A DNA stretch of 64,000 nucleotides from Priapulus caudatus (lineage: Eukaryota; Priapulida; Priapulimorpha; Priapulimorphida; Priapulidae): positions 84,817 through 148,816 of the forward strand of contig NW_014577737.1 of the NCBI RefSeq assembly GCF_000485595.1. The letters run 5' to 3'. Shown piece after piece: positions 41,641 through 55,400 of the stretch (position 1 is the stretch's first letter; each line of letters starts with the position of its first letter). The translations under genes and the position numbers were made by a program. The notes beneath the pieces were generated by a model. It worked only from the letters and a program-made list of their open reading frames with translations, was not told the DNA's origin and made no database searches.

Positions 41641-44600
41641 GATGGATGGATTGATAGATAGATGGATGAATAGAATAGCTAGCTAGCTAGATAAATAGAT
41701 TAATTTTAGGGGTATTTTTCTTTCAACCAATTGGTCACCAATTGAGCGCTTTGTTTCCCAGGCAATGCCGGGTGTCCTGCTAGTACTTTCTATTTTGTCT
41801 GCATTTCACTGGAGTTTGACATGGTACAACTTTGAAACTACTCGTATTTAGTAGGTATGAAATCTTTTGGCTGGTTAGATACAACAGGATGTGGAATACA
41901 CAGATGGCAGTATAGCATTTCACTTCTCGATATACCTGAGATGCACTACACACAATATTCCTCATAAAGTAGAGTCGACTCACCTTTGTTTGGACTTGCC
42001 GTCACCATGTGTGTGATAACCTTTCATGTGTCCAACCACAGGCACGTGGCCCTGTATGCGTCGACACATTCATCATTCCCCTCATGAGATGCAGATGCCC
42101 CAGTAGCAGTAGGGACAACTTGTGTCGAGAAGAAATCAACGTCGGGTAAACTACAAGTGGTGAGCACATATGGTGCACAAAAAAAGACTCCCACATTGAT
42201 GCCAGAGATCAAGTTCTCATAATGGGCATATATAATTGATATTATGATTCCACTAAAATTGTGCAGCTTCCACACTCCCCACTACAGGGCAGCAAAGATA
42301 AATATTTCGGCAAATTGACAAAATATGCCAAAAGTTAACTTCTTAGCTAAACACATATCCTAAATAATTGAAAAATGGCAGCATCTGATTTTTCATCTGA
42401 ATCCTAAAGAATTCTGATCAACTGAAGTCCTGCAGCTTCATTACTTACGGCTTTAACGCTGGCAGGGATGCGGGCTTTGCTATGTTGATAAGATGCCTGC
42501 AGCCTCTTCTCTTCATTTCTCAACTCAAAAATTTGTTTCTTCATCTCCATCTCTCCTTTGCTCCAAATCTCCCGTTGCTCGAAATATTATTCATGAACGC
42601 ATCAAGTGGATCCACCTCTCAGTATCCTGTACCTCTTTACATGGTTACATGATATAATAAAGATTCTTGAGTAAAACATTCCATGATCTTAGGTCTTAAG
42701 CAATAATAATATTTAAGCACTTACATACATCTGTAATCACATGCACACATATACTATATGTAATTACGTATCATTTTATTACATTAGATTTTATTAATTA
42801 TCTACCTGTGCTGGCTTGCTTCAATATGGCTTCATTCTCTGCTATGCAAGTCTCAACAGTTTTCAGCATCTCAAAAGGAGTCGTAATTTTCAACCGCCTA
42901 ATTAATTATAGATATCGAGACAACTAATTAAAAATAAGTCAACTAAATTTAAAATAGAGTGGAAACACTTTCAAGAGGAAGTTTGTAAAACTATACAATT
43001 CAAGGTTAGCTTGGCATATTACTACTAAGGATTTATCTCAAGGCCAGTTGTATGATAACACATATTAAGCAAATTACTGTACCTTTTCTCCTTGCCGCAC
43101 GTTTCAGTCGCTGAACTCTTTTTGCTCAACAGTGCCGGTTCTGTCGAGAAAATTGTCGTCATCACTGCTGTAATAATCTTCGTCGTGTAAGCTCTTCAGC
43201 TTTCTTTTGTGGCTCTCTGTAGCAGGTGACATGTGGATAAAACAAGTGAGAACGCACATGCTGAGAATTCTCAAAATAGATATGTCTTCCCAACAACATA
43301 AAGATTTATGCATCTATATCAGGTTTTTCTACATAGGAAGCACCGCGGCGCACCACCGTTGTCAAATTTAACAACGCCGTTGTGAAAATGTTCTTGTATT
43401 TACCCGCCGTTGTCAAAATAGTGGCAATCCAAAAATAAATAGATCCACGTGCTTCTGACTATATACATGGAAAATCGTAATGAAATTCACAGCAACGTTC
43501 TTTTTGCATGCGCGCACACTCCTGTGTCATCCTTGATTGTAGCTTTTTCCTTGATTCCGGGAAAGTTTTGCTGTCGCTCCGTCATACCAGCGGTGCCCAC
43601 CGCTACATATACAGCAATAAGCATGTCCACACAACTATAACAATCAGTGCGCCCCCCCCCCCCGTACTTCAATCAATGCCGCCCAGCTAGCAAGCACGAG
43701 CCACGATGTGCACAGCACGAACGTGGGTAACGGGTGTCGCAGGCTGCTTTTTTTCTCCTTTTTTCTTTTGCGTGATGCGTGAGAATGCGTAGGCATGCGG
43801 GAGTGCGGGAGAATGGGTCCATATGCGCGAGTCTCCCGCGAAATTCACAGCGTGAGACTTGGTGGGTCTGCTAACAGAGTAAGATTTAAACTAAAAGGTG
43901 AAATTTTATTTTCGGGTGCCTCAAATGCAGTCTAAGACATTCACATTTTAAAAATTTTGCTGGGGGGAGACCCACAGAACCCTCTACCTCTCTCCCCCGG
44001 TCTGCCTGCAGAATCAACATTCGTGCTACTGCACGCCTTTGAATCATCAAGTGCGTTTTTTCCCCAAACTGGCCATTACACCGTTGTCTAATTTTCCTCA
44101 GAAGAAACCTGTATATCATTCAAATACAATATCAAAGTGACAAGATGTATCATAGGCCTGTTTAAACAATTCCATTTTCATTTTTTTGCTGCCAAATACT
44201 ACATTTGGTACTAAAGTGTTGATAAAACAATGCAGTCCTCAGATTACTCACTGGACCTTTGCATATTCTATATATATTCTATTCTCAATAATTGCATTCA
44301 TCGAAGTCCTGTAGGAAATTCTGTACAATTCAATGAATCAATCTCCAACATGTGTTGCATGTGCAGCTGCTTACCATGAGATGCTGTCGTAGAAGGTTGT
44401 TGGCATCCAGTATACGACAAGCTGATAGTGCACATTGCAGCACGGTTCTTTTCTTCTTTCTATGATGCTAGCCTCAGCATATAGTGGCTCCCCCTGATTG
44501 CCCTCGATAGGAAGCCTTATATAGGATCAAAATGCATTGAACACATGTTGTAATTGGAATTTGTTTAATGTAATCTTACCGATCAGCTTGCACATCATCA

Positions 44601-47600
44601 CTTCATGTATTGAACAAAACATTCCTATGCCATGAAGGAAATTAGTATAAATAGTATAGATGTGCTATACTATTTTTTTAAACAAAATGTGAAAACAACT
44701 ACACCCCCCCTCCCTACACTATACCATAAGAAAAAATTTTCCTTGATGCAAGAGAACAACTGTCAAACAGAACAAATAACGCAATTCAAATAAGCAACGC
44801 AAAGAGTAAATATTAAATTCATGTACTTCACTCTGCAGTTGTATTGCTTATTGTGAGATGGTCCTTTTTCTGTAACATCATATACCAACTCCAAACCTGG
44901 TTAATAGAGAAAGGGTTAAAAATCATGGTGCATGAACTGGTGCAGCAGCACGATAACACTAAGTTTGTTCGTTAAGCTAATAATTGGATAACACAATGAT
45001 TTATTTTGTTGTAATTGACATTATTAGGAACGTCAACAGATCAACATCAGGACTACCATGCTTGGGATAAGTGACATATATATAATCACTTAACATCAAG
45101 TTATATTATTATAATACATGTTCTCCTACATTCGCTTTGTCTATGGCGGGTATATATAAATTTAAACGATTTATGCATAATAAATCTAATAAATCAATAT
45201 CTTGCCTTCACGTTCGAAAAAGCCACGTAGAGTCTTCTTAGGACTCTGTACTCCTTCTGGGAGAATACCTCTAAGTGCAAAAGGAATTTTCTGCTAATGG
45301 ATCTTCTTCTACAGCATCCTCACCTATTAGGCATAAATATAATAGATTTATTATACTATAGACCCAACACACTTACCAGCTGTTCTTACAAACAACAGTT
45401 CTGAACACATGCTATAGGATCCCAGAACTTCGTGGGTCATAGATAATTATCTAGCATATATCTATTAGCATGAACATATCTACACTCTGAAAATACACTC
45501 CGCTTGATCAGTTATGTTCCTGCAATGGTAAAACTTCAGAATTTTCTCGAACACAATATTTTACAATAAGGTGAACAAACATTCGGGGCTTGACAATTCA
45601 ATTCATAATGCCATTCAATGCAATACACTGAATTGCATTGTGAATTGAAATTGCCTATAGCCTCGAATTGTTTTGCCAATACTGCACACAATTAAATTAA
45701 AAATTAATGTTTTGAAAAAAAGCCACACATTCTCTGCACACATTCTACTACGAAATTTGAAATCAGCATCCCCCTTTCACAGCTTCAATAATATAACAAT
45801 ATTGTGCAGAGGGAGGCTACACCATCCCCCAGTTAATCCAAGATTGTTGGGATTCTTCTTCTTCCTGTTGGCTCTCGCCTTTCTCTGTATCTTTTCCATC
45901 AGACTCATCCAGCTCCCTTCTGCAACTCTGCCTCCTCCTGTTTCCTCAGCATCTTCAGCTCAGTTACACTAAGCTCGCGACTCCTCCTCTTGATCCTCAT
46001 CTGACCCTGAATACCATGACAGGGTAGAAATTAACTGTTTGAACACGGGAGTCCAACCCCTTGCTCTCAAAAAGAGGGAGTCACAGCAAGTCTCACACCC
46101 CGTACACGCTGAATCTTCAGCCCGCGAGACCAAAATGATCAAACACGACAGAAATTTTCTTCGCCGCTCGCGAGACCGAAAACTCACATGAATCGACCCT
46201 GCCACATAGTGAGATTCGTCCACGCTCACATGGATTTGTGCGGGAGCACGAAATTCACATTCCGTGCTCAGTACGAATCTCACAATGTGCGAGGTCTTTA
46301 ATGTATCTATATGGTTTTATTAATATACAATTTACTATTTACAATTATATTAATATTTAATTTTCAAAGGAAGAACATAGTACAGAACACTCACGTGTTT
46401 GTGTCATTCACTCAAATGAATACTATATCTACATGCCACATACCTGAAGCAAATAGAGCCGTGTACTCCCTGCAAATTTTATTATGTGGCCAACGTGAAT
46501 CCTGTAGTACGTTTTTGGTGGGATTTTCTCCTTATTGAGGTATGTGCCATGGGTACTGTTTGAGGTCGAACAGGTAGAAGCCCTTGTTGTGACCACCAGA
46601 TGTCGATGACCGGTACTGGACCTACAGCATTGGTATCGTGACAATGATGGGTGTTCCCATCACTATGTCACAGCTTTCCAACGCCCAAAAACATAGAAGG
46701 ATTTCTTATCAGTCGACAGTAGAAATTATTGAACATTCCCTCAACCTCAAATTTATATTCATCTAAGGAAATACCACCCCATGATGGCTCCTTGTAAGGG
46801 ATTTGGGCCGACCTTTCTTTCAGTCGTGTTACCGGTGATTTAACTGAGGAATGATTAGTAATATTATTGTATTTGGACTTGTCAATATTCTTCCGCATTA
46901 CTGGATTTCTGAGTTTTCGCTTATATTGGCCGTTTCACTGTTGTCCTCCTCAGGAATTCCTTGTGCTGTTAAGTGCGGGTTGCACTTTTCTGTGTAATCT
47001 GCAGAACGACTGATGCTTTCGGCTGCAGGTTCAAATGTCTTTGAATGCTTAGAAAAACCCGGCCGTGGTCCGACCATCATAGGCATTTTAAACGCAACAA
47101 TCTGTTTTTTATGGGGCGCTGTAGCCTGCATTCTGTAGGTGCCAGATTCGCTAACTTTTTGCTCAACTACATGCTCTGCTGGCGAAGGCATCTGAACACG
47201 CGTGGCATAGTTCTACAGTAGAGATTTGCATCACCAGCATGGTCAACAATACTACTATTAGTAATAGTATTAGAAGATTACTAGCAGGGTGGCGACTGTA
47301 CACAGCAGAGGCACAGCCAGAGGAAGAGGTTCTTGTCAAGGAGATCACCTTCACGTGTCCTTTTGTTCTGTATCATAGTCGCCTACTAGTAGTATATACC
47401 TGCGAATGACAATTTAATAATTAAAGTTTTCAAAAACATTGTATATAATAAGCGATAGCCACAGAGTGTAACTGTCTGTTTTCATTTACAAACTAACACA
47501 AGTCAAAAACAAAACAACACGACTCGAAAACGTAGCGCGCACTCGCGGCTAGAGCGCAATGGCGCGCGCCGAATTCCTTATTTCCGTATCCGGCGTTCAG

Positions 47601-50600
47601 GCACCAGAAGATTTTATTTTGTTAGAACTGAGAAGTACAACTTCAAGTAGCCTATGTTTACTTCGACTGTCCATTTGCTGAATTAGTCATGTTCTACGAG
47701 TATTTTCAGGAACTAACACGTTCGCAGCTACTAGTCAACAGCGGCATATTATCTCAGGTAACCATATCTAGTATGCAGTATCATTAAATGACATTTATCG
47801 TATAATAATAATGTATTAGTAGTAGTACTACAGTAAAAACCCGCGTATAAGAACATAGATTTTTCCAAGTTAGCCTCAACATGTTCTTATATAAATGGTG
47901 CTTACTGAAAAATTAGGCTCACAAAGCGGTTGTTCAAAATAGGTTCTTAATGTTCTACTTTTAATATGTACTAAGCTGAAACCGCCGCTTACGCGCTGGC
48001 TTAGTGACTGTGATGCATAGTGTTACAGTACAGTAGTGTTGATGTGTAAGGTGTTGATATGGAGAGGTTAGTTGTTGCACATGTTTTTTTTTTATATGTG
48101 GTGAGATAAATATGGTGCAAATACACTTTTAGTGTACGTCCCAGTATGGCGCGCAAGTATGAGGGCGCCATAACCCTTAACCCTTACCCTATTCTAACCT
48201 AACCCTAACAACTGTTATTATTAGGGTTAGGGTTAGGCTTTACGGGTTAGGGTTCAGGGTTAGGGTTTAGAATTTAGGGTTAGGGTTAGTGGTTAGGGCC
48301 CCCTTACTTCGCGCCCATACTGGACGTCATAAAGTTATTTGCACCATAATATATAATGCATATATATAATATAATATAATATCTATATTATAGATAATGA
48401 TTGTTATTAGTTGAGCATTGGCATTTTGGCATTGGCATTGGCATTGTTATTGCCATCGATATTGTTTAGCTCGTCTTTTTTATTTTACCTGTGTTTCTTT
48501 TAAGTCTTGCATCTGCATGGAAAATTAAGAAACCTACTTTAAAAAGTCAATTAGCTAAAAACAGGTTCTTATGTAAGGCGCGTCTAAATGGGGAAATTTT
48601 AGCCTAACATAGTTCTTAAAATCTATGGTTTCTTATACAGCGGGTTTTTACTGTATTTCTATTAGTTTACTAGTAATTAGTATTAGTATAATCGATAATC
48701 TTGAAGTTGAGTCTTGACAAGTGTCAGCGTGACGCTGATCAGGTCTAGGTCCCAGCGTTACTGCCGTGAAAGTTACCCTGAGGTACGGTCGGTATTTACC
48801 GGAACGTCCTGGACTAAATACTACTATCTAAGTATACCTGACGTATACTCGCACTACTCACTAACGCAGTCTAGGAGTCGTCTACGCCCTACTCCCTACC
48901 CTAAACCCTAGTGCCTAACCCTGACTCTAACCCTAACCCTAACCACTAACAGTAACACTCAACCCATAACCATATCACTATCAGCTAGATAGTTATGCAG
49001 GGACGTTCCGGTTTATACCGGACCATACCTGGGCTACGTTCCCGGGCCAACGGACCCTGGCCGGACATAGACCCTATCAAGCCGCGAAAGTGACGCTGAA
49101 GGGTCGTATCGTCGCTATCACTAATCAGAGCTATACAGATATGTTACCATGGTCATATATGTACGGGTTCTCCCTACGGTGCGCAAACGGGGCGCGCCGC
49201 CAATAACGCCCGTTTGGGAAAACTCCCCCCTGTTTCAATTAGGCAATTCCACGGTAACGGAATTACCAATTCAGATACATTTTTGTCTTAGTTTTACCTG
49301 CATGCCTTAAGTCAACAGCTGAACTGATGAACTAAACCCTTATTTAGTTCTGCTGATACTCCTCTTTTTTCGGTAAAAACATAGTCAGAGAAATCCCTTA
49401 CGCAGAGAGGGCAGTGTAGACAAGAAGCCCTCGCGGCTAACGGAATTACGGCGAAATAGTGGTCTTAATTTTACCTCAACTTTCAGCAGGGAGTTCTCTG
49501 AAAATCTATAAATAGAGAGGGCAACATGATTTCCACTGGAATTTGTAGTCTTCATGTGTTGACTACGGACTATAGGTGAGCATTAATTTTGGCTCATATA
49601 TTCACAATGAATATCCTGCAGGCAGTGTTATTTCCAAAAAAAACCAGCGGGTAACGGAATTACGAAATTGGCGTAACGGAATACGCTGCTGCAAAATTCT
49701 CCTAAAATGAAGCCAATTTTCCAATATCAGTTGCACTGAAATGGACATTGTAAACACTTCCTATGTTTCTGGCTTTACACATGGAACCATAATGAAGTCA
49801 CATAAATGTCGCTGCATAAAAACAACCACAATTCAGGATATGATTCCTGCTAAAAAACTACTTTAATGACAAGAAACATGAATATTTCAAATTGTTTTGT
49901 CGTGACTACGTTAACATGGAAGGTAAATCTTTCGTCATATGCATTCAGCGGGTTCAAGCACTTCAATCCATGCGCTGATAAGTTGTTCTACAGTACATTC
50001 GTTGGCTATCATTCTCTGATGTGATTTACATAGGTTAACGGAATTACATATCCACCACTGCTTTATAAAGAAATTTGTTCAAATCTTCAAATGTTTACGT
50101 TCCAACAGATTATTTTTTGTGTAACATTCCACTAGATTCACTCTGAGACCTTATCTATCGATCAGCACGAAGTATATTAATAATCCACATTATGTTTATG
50201 AATTCCACACTGTTGCAGATGCCTATAAAATTGTTACAATATTGAACGAACAAAGCCACACAACTAGGAGAAAGTTCAACAAAGAACTTTAGTTTACAGT
50301 CCATGAAAGAAAGAAAGAAAGGTTGAGTATTCCAAGTTATCAGAAAATGCCTATGAACAAGGACACATGAACATTCTTATCTACTAGTGGAGGTTTAAAT
50401 TGTGTTCAGGTAAAAGAATTATTAGACTTCTATCCATTTGCCGGATTCATTGAGGATTTGTATGGATACAAGGACCTGTTTACTCTGTCAGTGTCCTTTG
50501 TTCAGAGCAAACATATTTGTGAAATGCCAGTTTTTTATTCACAAAACTTGGACTGCTAACATCATTACCATCAGTTTTAATCACCTGGCCACAATGAACA

Positions 50601-52284
50601 TGTTTTGCATTTTTTCCCTTGGGACACTGAAAGCAAAACACCATTTCCAGTCCAGATCCTTTTCATTTCCTACACAACAGTGCATCTGGTGCGCTACCAT
50701 CATCACATGGGACGGTTGCCATTCTAACAACAATTCTTCCTACTGTACACAGACCTCACAACATCACGAACATGGCTACCATTGTCTCCATTGCCATACC
50801 ATCATCACCGTCACTCCCATCGCCAACCTGCCTACCATCATCACCATCACTTCCATCTCGCCAACACTGCTTATCACCGTCACTCCCATCGCACCAACAC
50901 TGCTATCACCGTCAACTCCATCAGCCCAACACTGCTACTCACGATCACTCCCATCGCCAACACTGCCACCATCATCACCGTCACTCCCATCCGCTCCAAC
51001 ACTGCCGATCACGTGGACTCCCATCGCCAACACTGCCACCAGTCATCACCGTCACTATCCCATCGCACAACCACTGCTATCACCGTCACTTCCACGCCAA
51101 CACTGCCACAATCATCACCGTCACTCCATCGCCAACACTACCACCGATTCATTCACGTCACTCATCGCAACCACTTGCCACCATCATCACCCGTCACCCC
51201 CATCCGCCAAACTGCTACCATCATCACGTCACTCCATCGCCAACACTCCCACCTCATCACCGTCACTCCCATCGCCAACCTGCTACATCATCACCGTCAA
51301 CTCCCAGGGTCCCAACACCTTCGCTACCATTATCCGGTCACTTCATCGGCTAACACTGCTCATCACCGTGCACTCCCATCACCAACACGCCCATCAGTCA
51401 CCGTCCACTCCATCGCCACCACTGCTATCACCGTCACTCCATCGCAACACTCCCACCATCCATCACCCGTCCACTCCATCGCCAACACTCCCAGCCTATC
51501 CATCACCGTCGACTCCATCGCCAACACTCTATCATCCTCCACTCCCATGCGCCAACACCTGCCACCATCATCACGTCACTCCCATCGCCCACACCATGCT
51601 TCACCGTCACTCAATCGCCAACACTGCTACCATATCACGTCACTCCCATCGCCAACACTGCTACCATCATCACCGGTCATCCATCCGCCAGACACTGCTA
51701 CCATCATCACCGTGCACTCCCATCGCACACACTGCTAATCACCGTCACTCCATCGCCCAAACACTCTATCACCGCGACTCCATCGCCAACACTCCACCAT
51801 CCACTTGTTGTATTGGCTGACCATCGATCTACCCGCACCACTATCTTCTGGATATGTCATTTTGAACCTCTGATGATGACAGAAGGCGTTGCATGCGTTC
51901 TGGATTCTCCAGGCTATATCCATGGTCGAATTCACTGCTTACCGTGCCGTCTGACTTCGTACATTCGGAACGGGCGTATTCCTTTGGACAGCCAGTCATG
52001 CCGAGTTTTTGGTTTCTTTTTCGATAATCATCTTTGCTGACATGTAGATATATAGATATTAGATAGATAGATAGATAGAAAGATAGATAGATAAATAAAT
52101 AGATAGATAGGTAGATAGATAGATATATAGATATTAGATAGATAGATAGATAGAAAGATAGATAGATAAATAAATAGATAGATAGGTAGATAGAGAGATA
52201 GATAGATAGTAGATAGATAGATAGAAAGATAGATAGATAAATAAATAGATAGATAGATAGGTAGATAGATAGATATATAGATAT

Positions 52285-52345
<61 letters not shown>

Positions 52346-52367
52346 GGATAGATAGATGAATAAATAA

Positions 52368-52422
<55 letters not shown>

Positions 52423-55400
52423 GATGGATGGATTGATAGATAGATGGATGAATAGATAGCTAGCTAGCTAGATAAATAGATATATTTTAGGGTATTTTTC
52501 TTTCAACCAATTGGTCACCAATTGAGCGCTTTGTTTCCCAGGCAATGCCGGGTGTCCTGCTAGTACTTTCTATTTTGTCTGCATTTCACTGGAGTTTGAC
52601 ATGGTACAACTTTGAAACTACTCGTATTTAGTAGGTATGGAAATCTTTTGGCTGGTTAGATACAACAGGATGTGGAATACACAGATGGCAGTATAGCATT
52701 TCACTTCTCGATATACCTGAGATGCACTACACACACTATATTCCTCATAAAGTAGAGTCGACTCACCTTTGGTTTGGACTTGCCGTCACCATGTGTGTGA
52801 TAACCTTTCATGTGTCCAACCACAGGCACGTGGCCACCTGTATGCGTCGACACATCATCATTCCCCTCATGAGATGCAGATGCCCCAGTAGCAGTAGGGA
52901 CAACTCTGTGTCGAGAAGAAATCAACGTCGGTAAACTACAAGTGGTGAGCACATATGGTGCACAAAAAAAGACTCCCAACATTGATGCCGAGATCAAGTT
53001 CTCTATAATGGGGCATTATATAATTGATATTATGATTCCAACTAAAATTGTGCAGCTTCCACACTCCCCACTACAGGGCAGCAAAGATAAATATTTCGGC
53101 AAATTGACAAAATATGCCAAAAGTTAACTTCTTAGCTAAACACATATCCTAAATAATTGAAAAATGGCAGCATCTGATTTTCATCTGAATCCTAAAGAAT
53201 TCTGATCAACTGAAGTCCTGCAGCTTCATTACTTACGGCTTTAACGCTGGCAGGGATGCGGGCTTTGCTATGTTGATAAGATGCTGCAGCCTCTTCTCTT
53301 CATTTCTCAACTCAAAAATTTGTTTCTTCATCTCCATCCTCTCCTTTGCTCCAAATCCTCCCGTTGCTCGAATATTATTCATGAACGCATCAAGTGGATC
53401 CACCTCTCCAGTATCCTGTACCTCTGTTACCATGGTTACATGATATAATAAAGATTCTTGAGTAAACATTCCATGATTCTAGGTCTTAAGCAATAATAAT
53501 ATTAGCACTTACATACATCTGTAATCACATGCACACATATACTATATGTAATTACGTATCATTTTATTACATTAGATTTTATTATATTATCTACCTGTGC
53601 TGGCTTGCTTCAATATGGCTTCATTCTCTGCTATGCAAGTCTCAACAGTTTTCAGCATCTCCAAAAGTGAGTCGTAAGTTTCAACCGCCTAATTAATTAT
53701 AGATATCGAGACAACTAATTAAAAATAAATCAACTAAATTTAAAATAGAGTGGAAACACTTTCAAGAGAAAGTTTGTAAAACTATACAATTCAAGGTTAG
53801 CTTGGCATATTACTACTAAGGGTTTATCTCAAGGCCAGTTGTATGATAACACATATTAAGCAAATTACTGTACCTTTTCCTCCTTGCCCGCACGTTTCAG
53901 TCGCTGAACACGTTTTTGCTCAACAGTGCCGGTTCTGTCGAGAAAATTGTCGTCATCACTGCTGTAATAATCTTCGGCGTGTAAGCTCTTCAGCTTTCTT
54001 TTGTGGCTCTCTGTAGCAGGTGACATGTGGATAAAACAAGTGAGAACGCACATGCTGAGAATTCTCAAAAATAGATATGTCCTCCCAACAACATAAAGAT
54101 TTATGCATCTATATCAGGGTTTCTTCTACATAGGAGGCACCGCGGCGCACCACCGTTGTCAAATTTAACAACGCCGTTGTGAAAATGTTCTTGTATTTAC
54201 CCGCCGTTGTCAAAATAGTGGCAATCCAAAAATAAATAGATCACCACGTGCTTCTGACTATATACATGGAAAATCGTAATGAAATTCACAGCAACGTTTC
54301 TTTTTGCATGCCGGCACACTCCTGTGTCATCCCCGATTGCAGCTTTTTCTTTGATTCCGGGAAAGTTTTGCTGTCGCTCCCTCATACCAGCGGTGCCCAC
54401 CGCTACATATACAGCAATAAGCATGTCCACACAACTTACAATCAGTGATGCGCCCCCCCCCCCCCCGTACTTCAATCAATGCCCCCCCCAGCCAGCAAGC
54501 ACGAGCCACGATGTGCACAGCCACGAACGTTGGGGTTACGGGTGTCGCAGGCTGCTTTTGCGTGAATGCGTGAGAATGAGTAGGGCATGCGGGAGTGCGG
54601 GAGAATGGGTCCATATGCGCGAGTCTCCCGCGAAATTCGCAGCGTGAGACTTGGTGGGTCTGCTAACAGAGTAAGATTTAAACTAAAAGGTGAAATTTTA
54701 TTTTCGGGGTGCCTCAAATGCAGTCTAAGACATTCACATTTTAAAAATTTTGCTGGGGGGAGACCCACAGAACCCCCCTCTACCTCTCTCCCCCCGCGTC
54801 TGCCTGCAGAATCAACATTCGTGCCTACTGCACGCCTTTGAATCCATCAAGTGCGTTTTTTCCCCAAACTGGCCATTACCACCGTTGTCTAATTTTCCCT
54901 CAGAAGAAACCCTGTATATCATTCAAATACAATATCAAAGTGACAAGATGTATCATAGGCCTGTTTAAACAATTCCATTTTCATTTTTTCTGGTGCCAAA
55001 TACTACATTTGGTACTAAAGTGTTGATAAAACAATGCAGTCCTCAGATTACTCACTGGACCTTTGCAATATCTATATATATTCTATTCTCAATAATTGCA
55101 TTCATCGAAGTCCTGTAGGAAATTCTGTACAATTCAATGAATCAATCCCAACATGTGTTGCATGTGCAGCTGCTTACCATGAGATGCCTGTCGTAGAAGG
55201 TTGTTGGCATCCAGTATACGACAAGCTGATAGTGCACATTGCAGCACGGCTTCTTTCTTCTTTCCTATGATGCTAGCCTCAGCATATAGTGGCTCCCCCT
55301 GATTGCCCTCGATAGGAAGCCTTATATAGGATCAAAATGCATTGGACACATGTTGTAATTGGAATTTGTTTAATGTAATCTTACTAATCAGCTTGCACAT

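Larger units (their letters stand above)
40994..52039. repeat. Duplicated block II, indel-rich copy
   Basis: Order and sequence follow 52040-61225: GATA array, conserved flank, kanadaptin exons 9 to 1, upstream region, mariner-like MITE, TTAGGG MITE, GTAACGGAATTAC region and minisatellite. It differs by very frequent one- to two-base insertions and deletions, in both exons and introns. The boundary on the right is approximate. The spread of indels irrespective of function fits unpolished single-molecule reads better than evolution. Confidence 0.85.

Noticed and set aside
41984-47390. A second functional kanadaptin paralogue
   Set aside because: Frames are broken throughout and damage is equal in introns and mobile elements, which fits sequencing error, not divergence under or after selection.
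50772-51805. Possible CRISPR-like array
   Set aside because: Repeats are adjacent with no unique spacers; the context is an animal intergenic minisatellite.
50438-51820. 460-codon plus-strand ORF and overlapping 193- and 318-codon ORFs
   Set aside because: They read through a minisatellite in different frames; the sequence is also indel-rich, and the short counterpart at 61 kb does not preserve the frame.
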